64,000 nucleotides of DNA from Hymenobacter sp. YC55 (GTDB lineage Bacteria; Bacteroidota; Bacteroidia; Cytophagales; Hymenobacteraceae): contig NZ_JARNTX010000006.1 of the NCBI RefSeq assembly GCF_029433095.1, positions 1 to 64,000 of the forward strand. Direction: 5' to 3'. A program made the translations under genes and the position numbers. Below the pieces are notes generated by a model. The model worked only from the letters and a program-made list of their open reading frames with translations, was not told where the DNA came from and did no database searches. Below are positions 36,348 to 44,222 of the stretch, one piece after another. The first letter of the stretch is position 1. Each line of letters opens with the position of its first letter.

Positions 36348-38837
36348 CTAGCGGCCTTTTAAGGAATAAGTTTGGCCGGCTTGGGTGGGAAAATCATACA
36401 CGAACGACGGCGCCAGCGTGGGCTGCTTAGCCGTGGTTTTGCTGGATACCAGCGGCGCCTTAACGGGTAGGGTTTGGTAAAACGGGTTGGGGTTTTCGCC
36501 CTGCGCCTCCCGCAGCTTCAAGCCGCTGGCTGCCGCTACCGCGCTGTGCACCCGCACGCGGCAGTTGCCGCCGAGGCGCGAGGTGATGCGCACGCGCGTC
36601 ACTTTGCCTTTGTTCCAGGCTAGGTCTACCACGTAGCCGCCGCGGGCCACGAGGCCGGTTACCTCGCCCGTGGGCCAGGCATCGGGCAGAGCGGGCAACA
36701 GGTCGAGGGTGCCATCGTAGCTCTGCACGAATAGCTCGGCTAGGCCGGCGGTGCAGCCGAAGTTGCCGTCAATCTGAAACGGCGGGTGCGCGTCGAGCAG
36801 GTTGGGGTAGGTGCCGCCGCCTTCGCTCACGCCGCCGGGCTGGCTGCTCCGCAGCCGCAGCTGCTCGGTGAGCAGTTTGTAGGCGTGATTGCCGTCCTGC
36901 ATACGGGCCCAGAAGTTCACCTTCCATCCCATCGACCAGCCCGTAGACACGTCGCCGCGTTGGGTGAGCGTCACGCGGGCAGCCTCAAACAGCGCGGGCG
37001 TGCGGTAGGGCGAAATCTGCCCGCTCGGGTACAGCCCGTAGAGGTGCGAAATGTGGCGGTGCTGGTCCTTGGGGTTGTCCACGTCTTGCAGCCACTCTTG
37101 TACCTGCCCGTATTGGCCAATCTGCATGGGGGGCAGCCGCTCGCGCAGGGTGCGCAGGCTATCGGCGAAGGGTTTATCTAGCTGAAGCAGCTCGGCGGCC
37201 CGGATGGTTTTCGAAAACAGGTCGAATACCAGCTGGTTGTCCATGGTGGTGCCAGCTACCAACGCAATCTGCTTGCTCTGAAGCGGATAGGTGTTTTCAG
37301 GCGACACTGAAGGCGCTACGACCAGCCAATGGTGGGTAGGCTCTTCCTGCAAGGCATCGACGAAGTAAGTAGCTGCGCTCTTGAGTACAGGGTAGTAAGT
37401 GCGCAGAAACTGCTGGTCGCCGGTGAACTGGTAATGGTCCCAGAGGTGCTGGCTCAGCCAGGCGCCGCCCATGGGCCAGAGGCCGTACTGCGGCGGGTCG
37501 ACCTGCCCGGTGATGCGCCAGATGTCGGTGTTGTGGTGCAGGGCCCAGCCGCGGGCGCCGTACATCTGGCGGGCGCTCTGTTGGCCGGTCACGCTCAGGT
37601 CCTTAATCATGCCGAACAGCGGCTCGTGCAGCTCGGTCAGGTTGGTGACTTCGGCGGGCCAGTAGTTCATTTCGGTGTTGATGTTCACCGTGTACTTGCT
37701 GTCCCAGGGGCCCTTGAGTTGGTCGTTCCAGATGCCTTGCAGGTTGGCCGGCTGCCCGCCCGGTTGCGACGAGCTGATGAGCAAATAGCGGCCATATTGG
37801 AAATACAAAGCCGCCAGCGCGGGGTCGTGGCCCTGCGCAAAGCCGGCGATACGCTCGGGGGTAGGAAGCTGCGCGGCGGGCGTGACACCTAAGTTGAGGG
37901 TCACGCGGTTGAAGTAGCGTTGGTAGGCCGCTACGTGGTCGGCCAGGGCCTGCTTGTAGGGCTTGCGCACGGCGGCGGCTAGGTAGGTCGTGGCCCGCGC
38001 AGCTGGGTCGCCGCTCACGTCGTGGTAGTTATTGAAATTGGTGCCGATGGAGACATAGAGCGTGGCGCTGTTGGCGCCCGCTATGCGGATGCCCGCGTCC
38101 GTAGTTTGCACGGTGCCGCCTTCGGCCACGGCTTGCACGCGCGTTTGGAAGCGAATTTGGCCTTCCTGGCCTTCGTGCTCACTGCCGCGGCCATCTAGCA
38201 CCAGTTGGTCTTTTTCGGCGTGCCGGGTGTACTGCATCAGGCTTTCCTCACTCAACTGGCAGCTTATTTGGCCCGGCTTGCTGGCCGTGAGGCGCACGAT
38301 AATCACCTGGTCGGGCAGGGAGCTGAATACTTCGCGGCGATAGGTCACCCCTCCCACCTCGTAGCTAACCGAGGCCACGGCCCGGCTGATATCTAGGTCG
38401 CGCTGGTAGTGCGTGGCGTTGTCGTGGCCCGGAAAGTCGAGGTACACATTTGACGCCATTTGGTAGGGCATGCCGCTGTTGCCAGCGGGCTGCATCTTGG
38501 CTTGCGCCAGGGCCTGCGCCTCTACCAGTTGCCCTGCTAGTAGCTGTTCGCGGAGCTGCCGCACCACGGGCAGGGCGTCGGCTTTCACGTTGTTGTTGGG
38601 GCCGCCGGCCCAGATGGTTTCCTCGTTTAGCTGGAGCCGCTCGCGCTGAGGCGCGCCAAACACCATGGCCCCCAGGCGGCCGTTGCCGAGCGGCAGGGCC
38701 TCGTTCCAGTTGGCGGCGGGCTTATCGTACCACAGCCGCAGGGGGGTAGGCTTCGATTTAGCCGACACTGCCCCTAGGGTGGTTGCCCAGCAAAGCAGCA
38801 GCAAAGAGGCTCTGGCCGACCAGTGGAGTGTCCTCAT
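36348..38837 (-). CDS. GH95 family alpha-L-fucosidase/alpha-L-galactosidase
   Basis: Inverting (alpha/alpha)6 hydrolase releasing terminal alpha-1,2-L-fucose or L-galactose, the latter known on some complex xylans. GH95 hallmarks: WYDKPAANWNEALPLGNGRL then GAMVFG, RLQLNEETIWAGGPNNN, LQGIWNDQLKGPW, NINTEMNYWPAE, QIDGNFGCTAGLAELFVQS. The start at 38837 (MRTLHWSARASLLLLCW) gives a signal peptide. The frame runs on to 38930, but that part is translated palindromic repeat (LRQAQHDV) and not protein. The 829-residue length is normal. GH43 follows 47 bases later. Confidence 0.93.
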   Translation of the reverse strand: MRTLHWSARASLLLLCWATTLGAVSAKSKPTPLRLWYDKPAANWNEALPLGNGRLGAMVFGAPQRERLQLNEETIWAGGPNNNVKADALPVVRQLREQLLAGQLVEAQALAQAKMQPAGNSGMPYQMASNVYLDFPGHDNATHYQRDLDISRAVASVSYEVGGVTYRREVFSSLPDQVIIVRLTASKPGQISCQLSEESLMQYTRHAEKDQLVLDGRGSEHEGQEGQIRFQTRVQAVAEGGTVQTTDAGIRIAGANSATLYVSIGTNFNNYHDVSGDPAARATTYLAAAVRKPYKQALADHVAAYQRYFNRVTLNLGVTPAAQLPTPERIAGFAQGHDPALAALYFQYGRYLLISSSQPGGQPANLQGIWNDQLKGPWDSKYTVNINTEMNYWPAEVTNLTELHEPLFGMIKDLSVTGQQSARQMYGARGWALHHNTDIWRITGQVDPPQYGLWPMGGAWLSQHLWDHYQFTGDQQFLRTYYPVLKSAATYFVDALQEEPTHHWLVVAPSVSPENTYPLQSKQIALVAGTTMDNQLVFDLFSKTIRAAELLQLDKPFADSLRTLRERLPPMQIGQYGQVQEWLQDVDNPKDQHRHISHLYGLYPSGQISPYRTPALFEAARVTLTQRGDVSTGWSMGWKVNFWARMQDGNHAYKLLTEQLRLRSSQPGGVSEGGGTYPNLLDAHPPFQIDGNFGCTAGLAELFVQSYDGTLDLLPALPDAWPTGEVTGLVARGGYVVDLAWNKGKVTRVRITSRLGGNCRVRVHSAVAAASGLKLREAQGENPNPFYQTLPVKAPLVSSKTTAKQPTLAPSFVYDFPTQAGQTYSLKGR

Positions 38838-38906
38838 AAGTGGTGGGATGGGCGCTGACTCTTGAAAGAGTGCAGCGTTAGAATGTATTTGGAGACCTAC
38901 TAGAAC

Positions 38907-38997
38907 GTCATGCTGAGCTTGCCGAAGCATCTCGCCAGTGTGGTATATACTATTCCGGCGTCAGCACGCGAGATGCTTCGACTGCGCTCAGCATGAC
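38907..38997. repeat. Dispersed intergenic palindrome, copy 2
   Basis: Arms at 38907-38935 and 38968-38997 begin and end with GTCATGCTGAGC and GCTCAGCATGAC and pair with a few mismatches; the left arm has the GCTTGCCGAAG variant, the right arm CGACTGCG. The spacer is 32 bases. It lies between the double-esterase and GH95 genes, both minus strand. Confidence 0.85.
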
Positions 38998-39042
38998 GGC
39001 CTTTATTACTTAGTAATCAACTCGTCACTTGTACCTAGCCTC

Positions 39043-40974
39043 CTAAAACAGCTTCTGCGCAAACATGTACAAATCGTGGCGCCAGACGGGCCAGGTGTGG
39101 CCGCCGGGGTACTCGCTGTAGGCGTATTTGATGCCGAGCTCGTCCATCTTGGCACGCATCACCTTGTTGTTGGCGTAGGCAATGTCTTCGGGCCCACCCA
39201 TCGAGAGCCACAGCTGCTTGAGGTTGGTGTTAATGGTGCTGGCGTTGGCTTTCATGAAGGCATACTGCGGGTCCGACAAGGCCGCGTTGTTTGCAAAGAA
39301 ACCCGAACTGAACACCCCTAGGTAGGCGAACTGGTCGGTGTTCTTCATGCCAGCATAGAGCGTTTGCAGGCCCCCGAGCGACAAGCCCGCCAGCGCCCGA
39401 TTCTGAGCGCCGGGCGCTACGCGGTAGTTGCTTTCCACCACCGGCATCACCGTTTGCTTTAGCTCGTCTTCGAAACGCTTCAGTACCGGCTCGCCAAAAC
39501 CGGCTAGGCCACCGGGGCCGCCCATGTTGCCGTCCATCATCACGATGAGCATGGGTTTAGCCTTTTTGTCGGCAATCAGGTTGTCCAGAATGATGTCGGT
39601 TTTGCCTTGCTTGGCCCAGCCGGTTTCGTCTTCGCCGCCGCCGTGCAGCAGGTACAGCACTGGGTACTTGGCAGCCGTATTGGCGTCGTAGCCCGGCGGG
39701 GTGTACACGAAAAACCGCCGCCACGAGTTAGTGATTTTAGAGAAGTACCGCCGCTCGCGCACCTCGCCGTGGGGCACGTCGCGCAGAGCGTAGAAGCTGG
39801 TGCCGCGGCCCGGAATCTCGATGCCGCTGGCCATGCGCCCCATTCCGTAGAAGGTGTCGCTGGCGGGGTCGGCGATGGGTAGGCCGTCGAGAATGAGCGA
39901 GTAATAATGCAGACCCCGGCTCAGGGTGTCGGTGGTCGTAGTCCAGGTGCCGCTGCTGTCTTTCACCATGTCGTATTTGCGACCTAGGTCTAGCTGCGCT
40001 TTCTGCACGCCGGGCGCTTTCAGGCGGAATACGGCGCGGTTGTCGGGCAAAATCTGCGGGTACTTGGCGTTGCGCACGTTGGTGGTGGCTTGTGCGCCTA
40101 GCACCGTATAGGTGGGCAGCGCCGCCACATCCACGGGCTTGAACAAGAACTGCGAGAACATGTACAGTCCGTTTTTCCAAACCTTGAAGTCGTGCCCGCC
40201 CGCTTCAAGGTAGTACACGTGCGGCACGTTGTGCTCGTAGAGGTAGTCGTGCGTGCGCTGGCTGATGGGCAGCAGGCCGTCGGCGTCGCCGCACGAAATC
40301 CAGAGCAGCTTCAATAGCTTTTTGGCTTTGGCAGGGTCGGGCACCAGCTGCTCGGGCATCTTGGTGTTCGGGGCCGACGAAAAGCCCCCTACCCAGGCAA
40401 ATTTATCGAGGTTGCCCAGCCCAAAATCCAGCGACTGCCCCCCGCCCATCGACAAGCCGGCAATAGCGCGGTTCTCGCGGGTGGTGAGGGCCGGGTAGTG
40501 CTTTTCAACGTAGGGAATGAGGTCGGTCAGCAGGTCTTTCTCGAAGTTGGCAAACGCGGCCACCTTATCGGGCCCGTAGATATTGCCGATGGGCCGGTCG
40601 TCTTTCATGGCCCGGCCGTTGGGCATCACCACCAGCATGGGCTTGAGCTTGCCTGCTGCGTACAGATTATCTAGAATCACCTGCGGGTGCCCGCCTTTGA
40701 GCCATTCCTTTTCATCACCACCGATGCCGTGCAGCAAATACAGCACCGGGTACTTCTTCTTTTTGGAATAGCCCGGCGGCGTGTACACCAGCGCCTTGCG
40801 CACCGTGCCCACGGTTTTCGAAGTATAGCTGATGCTGTCGATGCGGCCGGTGGCAATGCCTGCGGCAGGCTGGTCGAAGCTCTTGGGCGCTTCCATCGGC
40901 GCTATTTTTTGGGCAAAAACGCTGCTGGCGCTCAGCAGAACCACGCCCAGAACAACAGGAAATGTGTTTCTCAT
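39043..40974 (-). CDS. Double CE1-type esterase (esterase-linker-esterase)
   Basis: Secreted esterase with two alpha/beta-hydrolase domains of the feruloyl/acetyl-xylan esterase CE1 type. Signal peptide MRNTFPVVLGVVLLSASSVF. Domain 1 (about 42-280) has LLHGIGGDEKEW, nucleophile Ser175 in GLSMGG and His261 in GGHDF. An E-set/CBM48-like stretch (about 310-375, AVFRLKAPGVQKAQLDL) follows. Domain 2 (about 400-643) has LLHGGGEDETGW, Ser532 in GLSLGG and His626 in GGHTW. Both catalytic sets are complete. Such tandem esterases can cut two ester types from arabinoxylan (family knowledge; specificity here unknown). Palindromic repeat 2 follows the stop. Confidence 0.9.
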   Translation of the reverse strand: MRNTFPVVLGVVLLSASSVFAQKIAPMEAPKSFDQPAAGIATGRIDSISYTSKTVGTVRKALVYTPPGYSKKKKYPVLYLLHGIGGDEKEWLKGGHPQVILDNLYAAGKLKPMLVVMPNGRAMKDDRPIGNIYGPDKVAAFANFEKDLLTDLIPYVEKHYPALTTRENRAIAGLSMGGGQSLDFGLGNLDKFAWVGGFSSAPNTKMPEQLVPDPAKAKKLLKLLWISCGDADGLLPISQRTHDYLYEHNVPHVYYLEAGGHDFKVWKNGLYMFSQFLFKPVDVAALPTYTVLGAQATTNVRNAKYPQILPDNRAVFRLKAPGVQKAQLDLGRKYDMVKDSSGTWTTTTDTLSRGLHYYSLILDGLPIADPASDTFYGMGRMASGIEIPGRGTSFYALRDVPHGEVRERRYFSKITNSWRRFFVYTPPGYDANTAAKYPVLYLLHGGGEDETGWAKQGKTDIILDNLIADKKAKPMLIVMMDGNMGGPGGLAGFGEPVLKRFEDELKQTVMPVVESNYRVAPGAQNRALAGLSLGGLQTLYAGMKNTDQFAYLGVFSSGFFANNAALSDPQYAFMKANASTINTNLKQLWLSMGGPEDIAYANNKVMRAKMDELGIKYAYSEYPGGHTWPVWRHDLYMFAQKLF

Positions 40975-41053
40975 AACTTAGATAGAAGGCCTTGCGGACC
41001 TAGGTAGCGGGTGGGAAAATCAGATAATTTGCAAGCAGCGGCTTCTGCCCCGC

Positions 41054-42400
41054 CTACTCAAACTTGACCCAGTCAATCTCCACGGGCGTGTTCGTTTTAG
41101 CGGACACGACCAGCGTGTGCGTGCCAGGCTTGAAGGCGGACAAAGGCGCTTTCACTTCCTGCCACTGGCTGCCCTTGGGCACGGTTACTTGGGCGAGCAC
41201 CGGGCCGGTGGCCCCATCTGCCCGCAGCTGCACCGTGGCGCCGGCGGCCGCCATCGTGCGCAGCGTCACCGTCTTGAGTGGCTGTTTACCGAAGGCTACC
41301 CCGTTGTATTGCACCCAACCCTGGTTGTTGGCAAACACGGTTTTCCAGCCTTGAAACTTGTTGGCAGTATCGAGGAAGGCGATGTTTGCGCCGCTGCTGC
41401 TTAGGCGGCTGTAGCGGTCGAGCTGGATTTTCTGCTTGGCATCGGTCAGACCTACACCGCGCAGGGTGGGTATCACTTTGCGGATGGCACCATCGGGCTC
41501 GAAAAACAGGCTATCTACTCGGACCGACCGATTTTTGTCGAAGTTGGGCGACAGGTCGTTGTGGTGGTAAAACAGGTACCACTGGTTCTTAAAATCCAGC
41601 AGGGAATGGTGGTTGGTCCAGCAGCCCGTCGGCGACTCGTCCATAATCACGCCCTTCACGGTGAATGGCCCTAGGGGGCTGGTGCTGGTGGCGTATTCGA
41701 GGCGCTCGGTTTTGTTCTCAACGTGTGGGTACGTCAGATAATAAATTCCCTTGCGCTCAAACAGATAAGGGCCTTCCTTCAACCCTTTGGTGGGCAGTTC
41801 ACCCAGCGTTTTGGGCTCGGAGGCTAGCTCCAGCATACTCTCCTTCAGCTTAGCCCCGTAGATATTGCCCTGCGACCAGTACAGGTACGCCTGCCCGTCC
41901 TTGTCGATAAACACGTTGGGGTCAATGCCGCGCACGCCCTTGATGGGCAGCGGCTGCGGCACAAACGGGCCGGTGGGCTTATCCGACACGGCTACCCCCA
42001 CCGTAAAGCCCTTGCTGATGGTCGTGTCCTTAGGAGTAGTCGGGAAGTAGAAGTAGTACTTGCCGTTGCGGTACATGCAGTCGGGCGCCCACATGCTGTA
42101 GCTGTCGGGTTTCACCCACGGCACTTTGTTCTGGGTCACAATTACGCCGTGGTCGGTCCACTCGGTGAGGTTGGCCGAGGAAAACACGTGGTAGTCCTCC
42201 ATCACAAACCAGCCGGCCCGCCCGTGCCCGGGAGTGGCCCTAATATCGTGCGACGGGTACACGTACACTCGACCATTAAACGCCCGCGCCGTTGGGTCGG
42301 CCGTGAATTGATTGGTAATAAAAGGGTTCTGCGCCTGAGCAACGCCTCCCCACAGGCAGGCTAGCCCAGTTAGAATATAAGACAGTCTACGATTCAGCAT
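41054..42400 (-). CDS. GH43 arabinofuranosidase/xylosidase with C-terminal CBM6
   Basis: Signal peptide (ILTGLACLWGGVAQAQ). The GH43 propeller spans about residues 25-310: base Asp in FTADPTARAF, APDCMYRNGKYYFYF, Asp in RGIDPNVFIDKDGQAYLYW and acid Glu in LKEGPYLFERKG. The last 130 residues are a CBM6-type beta-sandwich (WKTVFANNQGWVQYNGVAFG; HTLVVSAKTNTPVEIDWVKF) that binds xylan or arabinan chains. Length 448 fits this two-domain form. It sits 79 bases upstream of the esterase gene; repeat 3 lies just before it. Confidence 0.93.
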   Translation of the reverse strand: MLNRRLSYILTGLACLWGGVAQAQNPFITNQFTADPTARAFNGRVYVYPSHDIRATPGHGRAGWFVMEDYHVFSSANLTEWTDHGVIVTQNKVPWVKPDSYSMWAPDCMYRNGKYYFYFPTTPKDTTISKGFTVGVAVSDKPTGPFVPQPLPIKGVRGIDPNVFIDKDGQAYLYWSQGNIYGAKLKESMLELASEPKTLGELPTKGLKEGPYLFERKGIYYLTYPHVENKTERLEYATSTSPLGPFTVKGVIMDESPTGCWTNHHSLLDFKNQWYLFYHHNDLSPNFDKNRSVRVDSLFFEPDGAIRKVIPTLRGVGLTDAKQKIQLDRYSRLSSSGANIAFLDTANKFQGWKTVFANNQGWVQYNGVAFGKQPLKTVTLRTMAAAGATVQLRADGATGPVLAQVTVPKGSQWQEVKAPLSAFKPGTHTLVVSAKTNTPVEIDWVKFE

Positions 42401-42458
42401 GAGGGGCAGGAATTTCGGATAGGTTTAAAAGGGAAGGCCGTCATGAAAAAGAAGGGCG

Positions 42459-42549
42459 TCATGCTGAGCTTGCCGAAGCATCTCGCCCGCTTCGTTGGTA
42501 TACTAATCAGACGAAGCGGGCGAGATGCTTCGGCAAGCTCAGCATGACC
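42459..42549. repeat. Dispersed intergenic palindrome, copy 3 (perfect 38-bp arms)
   Basis: Arms at 42459-42496 and 42512-42549 are exact 38-base reverse complements around a 15-base spacer, the longest and most regular of the three copies. It lies between two GH43 genes on the minus strand and would fold into a very stable hairpin in the transcript. Confidence 0.9.
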
Positions 42550-42575
42550 GATCTAGGTAGTTGTTAAGCACACGC

Positions 42576-44165
42576 TTACTTGGTCCCGGTAGTCTTGTCC
42601 GTAATGCGGAAATAGTCGAAATCGGCATAGCCGCCGGGGTTCTTGGTAGCGTAGTTGAACAGCCCAAACCGGTAGCCCATAAAATGCGGCAGCGTGTACG
42701 CCATCTTGAGCGGGGCGCCGATAGCTTTCCACGTTTTGCCATCGAGGCTGTAGAAGAAAGTCGCCACGTCTTTGCGCTCCGTGAAGTCACATTCCGCCTT
42801 GAAATACACCGTGTTCTGCGTAAGCGGCAGGCGCTGCAACTCCACGGGCTTCTCTGATTCCGCGCTAATCATGACGATAGATTTAGCGCCGTTGCGGTAG
42901 TCTACCCCCACTAGGCCGTACCGTTTTTGCAAGAGGGCTAGTCCCGCAAAATCCCCGTCTTTCAGGTGCGATATATCCAGAGCCGTAGTGCCGACGCAGG
43001 TCGGGCCGATGGTGCGTTGAGTCAGTGTGTTGCGCGCCAGCAGGAAAGTGGTGTCCACGCGGTCCGTTTTGAGGCGCAGGTAGCCGGGGCGGTCGGTGAG
43101 CGACCAGAGCGAGTTTTCGGGATTGTGGTTCCATTGCCATACCAGCGGCAGGGCGGGCTCGCCCTTGCGCCGGGCAAATTCATCCGACGCTACGATGCCC
43201 GGAATCAAACCTTTGCTGGGGGGTAGGGCCAGCGCTTGGGGCACCTTGCCAGCCGTGCCGAGCACCGGCCAGCCATCGGTCCACGTTACGGGCACCAGGT
43301 ACGGAATGCGGCCCACGGCCCCATAGTCGCGGAAGAGGTAGGAAAACCACCGCCCGTCGGGCGTGTCGATGAGGCCGCCTTGCGCTACCCCTAGGTCTTG
43401 CAGCGCCACTCGGCCTTCGTAAGGGCCTGTGAGCTTATCGGCCCGGTGGACCACCACCGTGCGCATGCCGTCCTTCGGCCACGTGATGTTGAATAGGTAG
43501 TACTTGCCCTTGATTTTGAAGAGCTGAGAGCCTTCGGCTTGCAGATTGATATTCGGGCCGGCTGGGGCGCTTGCGTTTTCGATAAGTACCTGCTCGGTGG
43601 CGCCGGGCTTCACGCCAGAGGCGTCGGCCGTCAGCTCTATCAGCCGCAGCTTGCCCGCGCCAAATACCAGGTACACGCGGCCATCATCGTCGAAAAACAA
43701 GGAATGGTCGTGGTAGCTCGGCTTGAACGACACGGCTTTCCAAGGCCCTTTTTCGATGTTCTTGGTGGAATAGATATAGGTTTTACCCGTCGTTTGGGCG
43801 AAGGTCGAGACGTAGTACGTGCCTTGGTGAAACCGCAAGCTGCTCGCCCACGACCCGCGGCCATAGGTGCTCTTGCCGTTGCGCAGTGTCAGCTCGTCCT
43901 GGCTACCTAGCGTGTCGGAGGCGTAGCTGACTAGCTGCCAGTTCACCAAGTCCTTAGACTTCATGATGGGCACACCCGGACTCATGTGCATGGTCGTGCT
44001 GCTCATGTAGTAGGTGTCCCCCACCCGTAGCATCGACAGATCCGGCACGTCGGCGAAAACAACAGGATTTTGCGCCTGCTTCACTTGCGCCAGTAGCTGC
44101 GAGCAATAGGCAGACACGAGGAATAGAGTTACAAGTAGAAAACTTCGATGGAGGAAAGAAGCCAT
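42576..44165 (-). CDS. GH43 glycosidase (subfamily-12-like) with C-terminal concanavalin-like domain
   Basis: Signal peptide (LLVTLFLVSAYCSQLLAQ). The GH43 propeller is in the first 320 residues: ADVPDLSMLRVGDTYYMSST, GSWASSLRFHQGTYYV, SYHDHSLFFDDDGRVYLVFG and LQAEGSQLFKIKGKYYLF with the acid Glu. The C-terminal 200 residues form the beta-xylosidase-type lectin-like domain (FARRKGEPALPLVWQWNHNP; FFYSLDGKTWKAIG; ADFDYFRI). The base residue is Asp in VPDLSML, the form seen in this subgroup. Length 529 is standard. It lies 57 bases behind the GH97 gene. Confidence 0.92.
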   Translation of the reverse strand: MASFLHRSFLLVTLFLVSAYCSQLLAQVKQAQNPVVFADVPDLSMLRVGDTYYMSSTTMHMSPGVPIMKSKDLVNWQLVSYASDTLGSQDELTLRNGKSTYGRGSWASSLRFHQGTYYVSTFAQTTGKTYIYSTKNIEKGPWKAVSFKPSYHDHSLFFDDDGRVYLVFGAGKLRLIELTADASGVKPGATEQVLIENASAPAGPNINLQAEGSQLFKIKGKYYLFNITWPKDGMRTVVVHRADKLTGPYEGRVALQDLGVAQGGLIDTPDGRWFSYLFRDYGAVGRIPYLVPVTWTDGWPVLGTAGKVPQALALPPSKGLIPGIVASDEFARRKGEPALPLVWQWNHNPENSLWSLTDRPGYLRLKTDRVDTTFLLARNTLTQRTIGPTCVGTTALDISHLKDGDFAGLALLQKRYGLVGVDYRNGAKSIVMISAESEKPVELQRLPLTQNTVYFKAECDFTERKDVATFFYSLDGKTWKAIGAPLKMAYTLPHFMGYRFGLFNYATKNPGGYADFDYFRITDKTTGTK

Positions 44166-44222
44166 GGGCAGGAAGTGACGGGGACAAGGGTAAAATTAGA
44201 ACGGCTTAGGGTGCTGGCCTGA

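Noticed and set aside
38838..38930. N-terminal extension of the GH95 frame (MLRQAQHDV...)
   Set aside because: It is translated palindromic repeat and flanking DNA; a proper signal peptide starts at 38837.
38938..39321. Plus-strand frame containing CFDCAQHD
   Set aside because: Repeat-derived peptide followed by antisense of the double-esterase gene; the same artefact occurs at 10760-10960.
10904..42549. CRISPR interpretation of the repeated palindrome
   Set aside because: Copies are single, tens of kilobases apart, with no regular spacers and no cas genes.
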